A stretch of 11,307 bases of DNA from JAGOTP01 sp964600845 (GTDB lineage Bacteria; Patescibacteriota; Patescibacteriia; 2-12-FULL-60-25). The stretch is from contig CAZRJW010000030.1 of NCBI GenBank assembly GCA_964600845.1, positions 1 to 11,307 of the forward strand, in the 5' to 3' direction. Positions within the stretch are counted from its first letter, which is position 1. Every line of letters starts with the position of its first letter. Below the pieces are notes generated by a model. It saw only the letters and a program-made list of their open reading frames with translations. It made no database searches and was not told the origin of the DNA. A program made the translations under genes and the position numbers. Shown piece after piece: positions 5,893 to 11,307 of this stretch.

Positions 5893-7527
5893 TTAGCAAA
5901 CAATGCTTTTCAGCTCCTTGTTCAGGACGCGATCGTTTTCACGGTAATCGACCGGAAGTTCGATCAGATGTACGCCAGGCGTGTTAAGCGCATGAGAAAG
6001 TAGCGCTGGAACATCTTCCGTTTTTTCTGCGCGGACACCATGCGCGCCATAGGCTTCCGCGTATTTCACGAAGTCAGGGTTTTGAAAGTTGAGACCGAAA
6101 TCTGGAAGATTCATTCCCGACTGTTTCCATTGAATCATGCCATAGCCATTGTCATTCAAGAGCAGAATCACGAGATGGAGGCCAAGTCGAATGGCCGTTT
6201 CGAGCTCTTGAGAGTTCATCATGAAGCCGCCATCGCCACAGACGGCGAGGACTTTGCGCTCCGGGTAGAGCATGGCGGCGGCCATCGCAGAGGGGAGGCC
6301 AGCGCCCATGGTTGCGAGGGCGTTATCAAGCAAGAGGGTGTTTGTCTCATGTGCTTGGTAGTGACGGGCGAACCAGAGTTTGTACATGCCATTATCCAAA
6401 CAGACGATCCCATCGGAGGGCATCGCTTCACGAACGAGGCTGACGAAGCGTTGTGGTTTGACCGGGAAGCTGTTGTCTTGGTCCGTTTCAGCGATGTGGG
6501 CGAGCAAGCGTTCACGGGCACGCAGAAAGACAGAGAAATCCCAGCTGGATTGAGCCTGGATGCGTTCCTTCATCTGCCAGATGGCATTCGCAATGTCGCC
6601 AATGATCTCGAGTTGTGGGAAATAGATCTGATCCACTTTGGCGGAGCAGAAATTGATATGAATGACCTGCTGACCACCACGTTTCATGATGAAGGGTGGT
6701 TTTTCAACAACATCGTGACCGATGTTGATAATCAAATCAGCGGCTTCAACGGCACAGTGTACGTAGTCGCCAGCCGAGAGTGCAGCCGTTCCGATAAAGA
6801 GTGGATGACGTTCATCGACGACACCTTTCCCCATCTGCGTATTGAAGAAGGGGATGCCGGTCTTATCAATAAACTCACGCAGCATTTTCGCGGTGAGCTT
6901 ACGATTCGCACCAGCGCCGATCAGGAGAAGGGGGCGCTTCGCCGCTTCGATCATGCGCACGGCTTCGATAATCCCTTTCTCTTCAGCAATCGGACGGCGG
7001 ACGCGTTTCACTTCAAATGGTTCGTTGTCGGTCTCATCGGTTGCAACGTCTTCTGGAAGTTCCAAGTGAACGGCTCCTGGACGTTCTTCTTCGGCTTGGC
7101 GGAAGGCTTCGCGCACGGACGCCGCGACGGAGTCTCCGTTGATAATTTGCTTGGAGAGTTTTGTTACCGGCCGCATCAAATCAACCGTGTTGATGATCTG
7201 GAACGCGCCTTGCTTGCTCTTTCGGATCGGCTTTTGGCCCGTAATCATCAGCATCGGCATGGCGCCGAGCTGAGCGTAGGCGGCGGCCGTGATGAAGTTG
7301 GTTGCACCTGGACCAAGGGTCGAAAGCGCCACCCCTGTTTTGCCAGTTAAGCGGCCCAAGGTTGCGGCCATAAACCCAGCCGATTGTTCGTGCCGGGTCG
7401 TGACGAATTTAATAGAGGAAGTGCGTAATGCCTCAAGTAAATGGAGGTTTTCTTCGCCTGGAACCCCAAAAATGTATTTTACCCCTTCGGCTTCAAGAGA
7501 ACGTGTAAATGATTCTGCAGCATTCAT
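5893..7527 (-). CDS. ThDP-dependent acetolactate synthase-like enzyme; candidate 2-oxoglutarate decarboxylase
   Basis: A 544-residue enzyme with the three domains of the acetohydroxyacid synthase superfamily: an N-terminal pyrimidine-binding domain (1-165) with YIFGVPGEEN and the cofactor-activating Glu47 in TRHEQSAGF, a central domain (about 185-320), and a C-terminal PP-binding domain with GDG (431-433) to NDN (458-460). The N-terminal third resembles both Bacillus AlsS and the cyanobacterial 2-oxoglutarate decarboxylase (first annotated as acetolactate synthase). No ilvN, ilvC or acetolactate decarboxylase gene lies nearby. Instead a succinate-semialdehyde-type dehydrogenase gene follows on the same strand. 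This favours 2-oxoglutarate to succinate semialdehyde plus CO2, but pyruvate to acetolactate cannot be excluded from sequence alone. The start ATG is preceded by ACCCACT, with no Shine-Dalgarno sequence. Confidence 0.88.
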   Translation of the reverse strand: MNAAESFTRSLEAEGVKYIFGVPGEENLHLLEALRTSSIKFVTTRHEQSAGFMAATLGRLTGKTGVALSTLGPGATNFITAAAYAQLGAMPMLMITGQKPIRKSKQGAFQIINTVDLMRPVTKLSKQIINGDSVAASVREAFRQAEEERPGAVHLELPEDVATDETDNEPFEVKRVRRPIAEEKGIIEAVRMIEAAKRPLLLIGAGANRKLTAKMLREFIDKTGIPFFNTQMGKGVVDERHPLFIGTAALSAGDYVHCAVEAADLIINIGHDVVEKPPFIMKRGGQQVIHINFCSAKVDQIYFPQLEIIGDIANAIWQMKERIQAQSSWDFSVFLRARERLLAHIAETDQDNSFPVKPQRFVSLVREAMPSDGIVCLDNGMYKLWFARHYQAHETNTLLLDNALATMGAGLPSAMAAAMLYPERKVLAVCGDGGFMMNSQELETAIRLGLHLVILLLNDNGYGMIQWKQSGMNLPDFGLNFQNPDFVKYAEAYGAHGVRAEKTEDVPALLSHALNTPGVHLIELPVDYRENDRVLNKELKSIVC

Positions 7528-7536
7528 AGTGGGTTC

Positions 7537-7565
7537 AGTATCTCGGATCGAAAGGAAGAAGGCAA
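7537..7565 (-). promoter_or_regulatory. candidate promoter of the ThDP enzyme gene, near-leaderless
   Basis: TTGCCT (7560-7565) and GATACT (7537-7542) are spaced exactly 17 nt and each matches the sigma-70-type box at 4 of 6 bases. The -10 ends 9 nt before the ATG at 7527, so transcription would begin only a few nt from the start codon, consistent with the lack of a Shine-Dalgarno sequence. Confidence 0.4.
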
Positions 7566-7607
7566 TTCAAACGATTACTTGAAATAAAAGCTGCATTTGT
7601 TAAGTTA

Positions 7608-7617
7608 GGCGAACGCC
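7608..7617. other. small palindrome at the left edge of island 2
   Basis: GGCG-AA-CGCC sits inside GTTAGGCGAACGCCGTTAG, where AT-rich native sequence gives way to GC-rich sequence. Its CGAACGCC (7610-7617) is the exact reverse complement of GGCGTTCG in the island 1 boundary motif (818-825), and one base off the island 2 counterpart GGTGTTCG (8087-8094). It might be the matching left end of the island, but an 8-base match can be chance. Confidence 0.3.
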
Positions 7618-7627
7618 GTTAGAAGAT

Positions 7628-7644
7628 TTCGAGATTGGCTCGAA
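7628..7644 (+). other. hairpin in the leader of the island 2 gene
   Basis: TTCGAG and CTCGAA form a perfect 6-bp stem with the loop ATTGG. It lies 21 nt before the ATG at 7666, upstream of the GAGG ribosome binding sequence (7655-7658), and leaves that sequence free. Its role is unknown. Confidence 0.4.
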
Positions 7645-7665
7645 TCAAGGCGAACGAGGTCCGCA

Positions 7666-8034
7666 ATGTCCGAAGAAGATCGTGCCCCCTCTCAGCCGGT
7701 TGCTCTTTCCGCTGCAGAGGTCAGCCGGCTGTTCCAAGATGAAGGGCTAGCTGGAATCCAGCGGCGATGCCAGCGAGGACCCGCCAATGAGCTGGTCAAG
7801 GTCACCCTCGATGCGTTGTACACGCAGCCCGTCAAGGATCCCGACATCACCCTGATCCGAGACACCGAGGGACGGCTCTGGGACGTGAGCTGTGGCTTCA
7901 CCTATTCGGATGGCCGGCGGGTCGCCTCGCCCAGGGGCGAGTTCACGCTCACCTTCAATCAAGACGGCGTTGTCGTGAGCGCAACCTGTCCTGCGCCGCC
8001 CGTCGTCGATCCCTACAACTACCCCAACGGGTAG
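7666..8034 (+). CDS. small hypothetical protein encoded by GC-rich island 2
   Basis: A 122-residue protein that I do not recognise. There is no signal peptide or membrane segment. The first 60 residues look helical and charged (AAEVSRLFQDEGLAGIQRRCQ is the clearest part, given here only in outline). The second half looks like beta strands with alternating turns (ITLIRDTEGRLWDVSC, GEFTLTFNQDGVVVSATC), and the end is Pro/Tyr/Asn-rich. Three cysteines (C35, C76, C108) are spread out. GAGG lies 7 nt before the ATG. Base composition and codon use are far more GC-rich than recQ or the ThDP enzyme gene, so recent transfer is likely. The gene stands alone and is followed after 8 nt by a hairpin, much like a single-gene cassette. 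Confidence 0.7.
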   Translation: MSEEDRAPSQPVALSAAEVSRLFQDEGLAGIQRRCQRGPANELVKVTLDALYTQPVKDPDITLIRDTEGRLWDVSCGFTYSDGRRVASPRGEFTLTFNQDGVVVSATCPAPPVVDPYNYPNG

Positions 8035-8042
8035 CTCCAACT

Positions 8043-8090
8043 CACCCGCCACCGACGACCCCGCTCTTGGAGTCACTACCGGTGCGGGTG
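8043..8090 (+). repeat. imperfect hairpin closing island 2 (attC-like fold)
   Basis: CACCCGC (8043-8049) pairs perfectly with GCGGGTG (8084-8090). ACCG (8051-8054) pairs with CGGT (8080-8083) around one bulged C. An inner helix GAC-C-CC / GG-A-GTC (8057-8062 with 8069-8074) closes on a 6-nt loop, beyond an asymmetric internal loop. Architecture and 3' end match the hairpin at 760-827. Where that copy has GGGCG this one has GGGTG, and the opposite arm changes from CGCCC to CACCC, which keeps the pair. It begins 8 nt after the stop codon. Confidence 0.65.
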
Positions 8091-8110
8091 TTCGTCGTTT
8101 TAGGGGACTT
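8083..8110 (+). repeat. shared 28-nt boundary motif, copy 2
   Basis: The motif reads TGCGGGTGTTCGTC then GTTTTAGGGGACTT, matching 814-841 at 23 of 28 bases, with only transitions between copies. It again marks the end of a GC-rich stretch and lies 43 nt before a native plus-strand gene (recQ). Confidence 0.75.
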
Positions 8111-8153
8111 TGTGGTTGACGCCTGGTCTAGTTTCTGACAACGGTGTAGAAGA

Positions 8154-9995
8154 ATGTCTATGTTGCAACTTCTCAAAACGTACTTTGGGTACTCTGTCTT
8201 TCGGCCGCTTCAGCGGGAGGTGATTGAATATGTGATGTCGGGCAAAGATGCGCTGGTCCTGATGCCAACGGGTGGCGGAAAATCGCTGTGTTTTCAATTG
8301 CCTGCGCTCGCTTCGCCTGGGCTCACACTGGTGATCTCGCCACTAATCGCCCTCATGAAGGATCAGGTAGATGCGCTCGTTGCAAACGGTGTTGCAGCCG
8401 CCTATGTGAATAGTTCTTTGCCGGCGCAGGAAGCGGAGCGGATTTGGCGTGAAGCCTTGGCCGGGAAAATTAAGCTTTTGTATATCGCTCCGGAACGCGT
8501 CCCGGTGTTACAGGTTCGTCAGGATCTGTTGCAGCTTCCTGTTTCGTTGATCGCGATCGATGAAGCGCACTGTATCTCTGAGTGGGGACATGATTTCCGT
8601 CCAGAGTATCGCCAGTTGAATAGTTTGCGTGAGCTCTATCCAAAAGCGCCGCTCATCGCGCTCACAGCCACGGCGAATCCACGCGTCAAACAAGATATTT
8701 TGAAGCAGCTTAGTTTCCGCGAGGGGAAGATTTTTCAATCCAGTTTCAACCGTCCGAACCTTCTCTACCGAGTTTTACCCAAGAAGCAGTCCTTCGATCG
8801 TTTGCTGCATGAACTCCGTGGACGTGAAGGACAGGCGGTGATTGTCTATTGTTTTTCACGTAAAAGCACCGAGCAGATCGCAGAACGTCTTGTGTTGAAC
8901 GGCGTCAAAGCTGCCGCCTATCATGCCGGCATTCCGGCCGAAGCGCGGGCGCTTGTTCAGGAGCGCTTCATTCGAGATGAGATTCCGGTCATTGTTGCGA
9001 CGATCGCCTTCGGGATGGGGATCGATAAACCGGATGTACGCTTGGTCGTCCACATGGATCTGCCGAAGTCGGTCGAAGGCTACTACCAAGAAACCGGCCG
9101 TGCGGGTCGTGATGGCCTCCCAAGTCAATGTTTGCTGTTCTATTCCGCGGGTGATCGTGTGAAGCAAGAGATGTTTATTCGAGACATGCCGAGCCCACAG
9201 GAGCGGCAGCGAGCCTATGAGCAGCTCCAACAAATGGTGCGCTATGGCGAACTCACCTCGTGCCGTCGGACGTTTTTATTGAATTATTTTGGTGAACAGC
9301 GGACAGAGGCGACCTGCGAGGCGTGTGATATTTGCTGTCCACAAAAAGAAGAAGTGATTTCACGCAAAGCACTGAATGAAGCGGTCGCGTATGATGCTGG
9401 CCTGTTCGAAGTGCTTCGCGCGCATCGTTTGAAGCTGGCGCAAGAAAAAGGTGTGCCTCCATACGTGATCTTTGGCGATCGAACATTGGCGGATCTTGCG
9501 ATCCGTTGGCCGAGAACGATGGGGGAGTTGCCTCAGATCTTCGGTATTGGTCAGACCAAGCTTGAGCAGTATGGGGAAGGTTTCTTATCCGTCATCCGAC
9601 TCTACGCAGCTGAACATGGCTGGCCCACGATAACGAATGCCGCTCCAGCTCAGGTGCTGCCCGTGAAACCAAAAGCAAAACAAGCGCTGGGAGATTCCGC
9701 CGCGCATACGAAAGAATTATTTACGTCTGGAAAATCCATCGAAGAGATAGCGGCACTTCGCGGGCTCGCCTTTGGAACAATCCTTCAGCATCTAGAGGAA
9801 GCGGTGACGCAAGGTGAGACGATCTCGTTTGCGCATGTTTCTTTTCCAAAAGATCGGTTTGAAACAATTAAAAAAGCCTTTCAGAAGAGTAAGGGCTTTG
9901 CCCTCACGCCTGTGCGTCAGGCCTTGGGAGAAGGGTATTCGTTTGATGAACTGAAATTAGTTCGACTGTTATTGCGTGTTCAAGGGAAGGGGTAG
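8154..9995 (+). CDS. recQ: RecQ-family ATP-dependent DNA helicase lacking the RQC winged helix
   Basis: A 613-residue 3'-5' helicase for recombination and fork repair. Motif 0 has FRPLQ (16-20); Walker A is PTGGGKS (38-44, K43); the DEAH box is 136-139 in IDEAHCISEWGHDFRPEY; motif III is LTATA; and motifs V-VI include TIAFGMGIDKPDVR and QETGRAGRDG (312-321). The zinc site is C370, C388, C391, C394. An HRDC domain follows at once (about 413-490), so the roughly 110-residue RQC winged helix that E. coli RecQ has between zinc site and HRDC is absent. The C-terminus (about 515-610) has a helix-turn-helix-type domain (SIEEIAALRGLAFGTILQHL). ATG 8154 or 8160 could be the start. The last 27 nt overlap truB on the other strand. 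Confidence 0.95.
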   Translation: MSMLQLLKTYFGYSVFRPLQREVIEYVMSGKDALVLMPTGGGKSLCFQLPALASPGLTLVISPLIALMKDQVDALVANGVAAAYVNSSLPAQEAERIWREALAGKIKLLYIAPERVPVLQVRQDLLQLPVSLIAIDEAHCISEWGHDFRPEYRQLNSLRELYPKAPLIALTATANPRVKQDILKQLSFREGKIFQSSFNRPNLLYRVLPKKQSFDRLLHELRGREGQAVIVYCFSRKSTEQIAERLVLNGVKAAAYHAGIPAEARALVQERFIRDEIPVIVATIAFGMGIDKPDVRLVVHMDLPKSVEGYYQETGRAGRDGLPSQCLLFYSAGDRVKQEMFIRDMPSPQERQRAYEQLQQMVRYGELTSCRRTFLLNYFGEQRTEATCEACDICCPQKEEVISRKALNEAVAYDAGLFEVLRAHRLKLAQEKGVPPYVIFGDRTLADLAIRWPRTMGELPQIFGIGQTKLEQYGEGFLSVIRLYAAEHGWPTITNAAPAQVLPVKPKAKQALGDSAAHTKELFTSGKSIEEIAALRGLAFGTILQHLEEAVTQGETISFAHVSFPKDRFETIKKAFQKSKGFALTPVRQALGEGYSFDELKLVRLLLRVQGKG

Positions 9996-10670
9996 CTTGA
10001 TCAACGCGGTCTCAATGGCTTCTGCGGTGAGCTTATCGCCGATGATCGCATCTTTAATATCGTACGTTCCAATCATCGTTCGGCGTAACGCAAACGCGTA
10101 GCCGCCTGTTCCTAGTGCTTGTCCCAGATCATCCGCAAGCGAACGGATATAGGTTCCAGAAGACGAGTGCACGGCGAGCTCCAGCATTGGCCAGTTGTAG
10201 GCACGAATCTCTAAGGAGAAAATCGTAATCTCTTTTTCTGGACGCAGATCTTCGGTGGCCGTTCCTGCGCGCGCGAGTTTATAGAGAGGGGTTCCGTGTA
10301 ACTTCTTCGCCGAATAGAGCGGGGCTTTCTGAAGAAACGTTCCTGTAAAAGGTAATAAGGCAGCTTTAATGTCCTCCAGTGTTGGTTGAGGTTTGCTTGG
10401 ATCCATCGTTTCAGTTACTTCGCCCTCCGTATCGAAGGTATCCGTACGTTTTCCAAGTTCAATCGTGACTTCGTATTTTTTATCTAGGCCAACGAGTGGG
10501 GTGAGCGCTTTTGTTCCTTTCCCGATGCCTAAAATCAGCAGACCAGAGGCGAACGGATCAAGTGTTCCCGCATGTCCCACGGCCCGAATGTGCAGTGCGC
10601 GACGGACGCGATCTACGATGTCGTGTGAGGTACAGCCGACGGGTTTATCGATGAGGAGAAGTCCATCCAT
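9969..10670 (-). CDS. truB: tRNA pseudouridine(55) synthase, short form
   Basis: A 233-residue enzyme that makes pseudouridine 55 in the T-loop of tRNAs. Visible motifs: the N-terminal GLLLIDKPVGCTSHD; the catalytic loop GHAGTLDPFASG with the nucleophile Asp38; KKYEV with the conserved Tyr66; SAKKLHGTPLYKLAR (120-134); and SSGTYIRSLADDLG (170-183). It ends soon after the RRTMIGTYDI segment, so most of the C-terminal PUA-like region of the usual roughly 300-residue protein is missing. The start is ATG 10670 with AAGGAA 6 nt upstream. A start at 10790 would add 40 residues of unrelated sequence overlapping the transferase gene. Only one base separates the transferase stop from this ATG, which implies translational coupling. 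The 3' end overlaps recQ by 27 nt. Confidence 0.95.
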   Translation of the reverse strand: MDGLLLIDKPVGCTSHDIVDRVRRALHIRAVGHAGTLDPFASGLLILGIGKGTKALTPLVGLDKKYEVTIELGKRTDTFDTEGEVTETMDPSKPQPTLEDIKAALLPFTGTFLQKAPLYSAKKLHGTPLYKLARAGTATEDLRPEKEITIFSLEIRAYNWPMLELAVHSSSGTYIRSLADDLGQALGTGGYAFALRRTMIGTYDIKDAIIGDKLTAEAIETALIKLPLPLNTQ

Positions 10671-10671
10671 G

Positions 10672-11307
10672 TTAGGTTCCTTGGCGACGAAGCACGATGC
10701 CGATCGTCTTGAGTAAAATGGCGGCGTCCATCGCAAATGAGCGATGTTTAATATAATACAAATCGTATTGGAGCTTGATGAGGTTGTCATCGAGGCTGGC
10801 AGTTGGGGTGAGCCAGACTACCTGTGCCCAGCCCGTGAGTCCTGGACGAGTCAGGTGGCGTAGCGTGTAATACGGCATCTTCGCAATCAGTGGCTCAACG
10901 AACTCTGGACGTTCTGGGCGTGGGCCAACAAATGACAGATCCCCACGTAGCACATTCCAAATTTGAGGAAGTTCGTCTAATCGAAGTTGTCGCAGCAGGC
11001 GGCCGATCTTGGTAATACGCGGATCAAGCTGGGTGCTCGAGGTGAATTGTGGGCCGTCTGCTTCAGCATCGGTGCGCATCGTGCGGAGTTTCCAGATACG
11101 GATGAGTTTTCCTTGGAAGCCAACGCGAACCTGGTTGTAGAAGATAGGACCAGGCGAGCTCATGCGGACGGCAAGCGCCAAGAAGGGCATGAAGACGAGT
11201 GTAATCAGTCCAAACGGCAACGCCAGCAGAATATCAAAATAACGCTTTACGCTTTCATACCAATGCTTCTCGCCTTCATGGATGTGCGTAAGAAACCAGC
11301 GATCTGA
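10672..11307 (-). CDS. polyprenyl-phosphate sugar-1-phosphate transferase (WcaJ/exopolysaccharide type), partial
   Basis: The C-terminal 211 residues of a bacterial sugar transferase; the frame stays open to the right edge, so the N-terminus lies outside. It moves a sugar-1-phosphate onto undecaprenyl phosphate to start exopolysaccharide or surface glycan synthesis at the membrane. Markers in order: KRYFDILLALPFGLITLVF, a membrane segment after the basic KR; SSPGPIFYNQVRVGFQGK; WKLRTMRTDAE; LDELPQIWNVLRGDLSFVGPRPERPEF; HLTRPGLTGWAQV (shown only by its key blocks); and KLQYDLYYIKHRS. An apparent start at 11220 is a TTG inside the first membrane segment and is not the true start. The stop is one base from the truB ATG. 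Confidence 0.93.
   Translation of the reverse strand, partial: SDRWFLTHIHEGEKHWYESVKRYFDILLALPFGLITLVFMPFLALAVRMSSPGPIFYNQVRVGFQGKLIRIWKLRTMRTDAEADGPQFTSSTQLDPRITKIGRLLRQLRLDELPQIWNVLRGDLSFVGPRPERPEFVEPLIAKMPYYTLRHLTRPGLTGWAQVVWLTPTASLDDNLIKLQYDLYYIKHRSFAMDAAILLKTIGIVLRRQGT
10677..10682 (-). promoter_or_regulatory. truB: Shine-Dalgarno of truB inside the transferase gene
   Basis: AAGGAA on the minus strand lies 6 nt before the truB ATG, within the last codons of the sugar transferase gene. It supports the chosen truB start and coupled translation of the two genes. Confidence 0.6.

Noticed and set aside
6040..7350. A 436-codon open frame antisense to the ThDP enzyme
   Set aside because: It lies wholly inside a well-supported gene and its translation shows no family features.
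7604..7610. GTTAGGC as a canonical integron attC/attI core site
   Set aside because: It fits GTTRRRY, but no RYYYAAC partner or foldback lies upstream within the usual attC length, and no integrase gene is in the window. It is kept only as a possible left edge of island 2.
8116..8153. Promoter for recQ based on TTGACG at 8116-8121
   Set aside because: No TATAAT-like sequence occurs 16-18 nt downstream; the candidates TCTAGT and TAGAAG are badly spaced.
1..11307. CRISPR array, transposase, phage genes, rRNA or tRNA genes
   Set aside because: No tandem spaced repeats, transposase or integrase motifs, or conserved rRNA/tRNA sequences were seen on reading both strands.

Overview
The window looks like chromosomal DNA from a bacterium with a reduced genome, most plausibly of the Patescibacteria/CPR radiation. 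This rests on family features, not on any database match: a short prolyl-tRNA synthetase without the editing insertion, a short catalytic-domain-only TruB, RNase Y, several genes with no Shine-Dalgarno sequence, tight or overlapping gene ends, and long hairpin-forming repeats between genes. Most genes have moderate GC. Two segments (1 to about 841, and about 7604-8110) are visibly much richer in G+C and have strongly G/C-ending codons.

Layout from left to right. (1) A GC-rich island carries a Gly/Asn/Gln-rich putative lipoprotein gene with a strong Shine-Dalgarno sequence and ends in a long imperfect hairpin. (2) proS (+) follows directly. Between proS and the convergent HU gene (-) lie a 104-nt foldback element and a perfect bidirectional terminator. 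(3) On the minus strand are HU, RNase Y, a succinate-semialdehyde-type aldehyde dehydrogenase and a ThDP-dependent acetolactate synthase-like enzyme. A 118-nt structured inverted-repeat element sits between the last two genes. (4) A second GC-rich island encodes a 122-aa protein of unknown family and ends in a hairpin whose 3' end closely matches that of island 1. (5) recQ (+) follows and overlaps tail-to-tail with truB (-). truB is translationally coupled to a sugar-phosphate transferase gene that runs off the right edge.

How the genes may work together. The ThDP enzyme and the aldehyde dehydrogenase are transcribed in that order. The pair resembles the cyanobacterial two-gene bypass, in which an acetolactate synthase-like protein decarboxylates 2-oxoglutarate and succinate-semialdehyde dehydrogenase makes succinate. 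This is an inference from family similarity and gene order. The other native genes are housekeeping: translation, RNA decay, nucleoid, repair, tRNA modification and surface polysaccharide.

The strongest candidate for something undescribed is the pair of GC-rich single-gene islands. Each is inserted just upstream of, and in the same direction as, a native plus-strand gene. Each ends in a folded site that shares a 28-nt tail (23/28 identical, all five differences transitions), with one compensatory change in the stem. The arrangement resembles integron cassettes with attC-like sites, but the canonical attC boxes are absent. A shared terminator or an assembly join remains possible.
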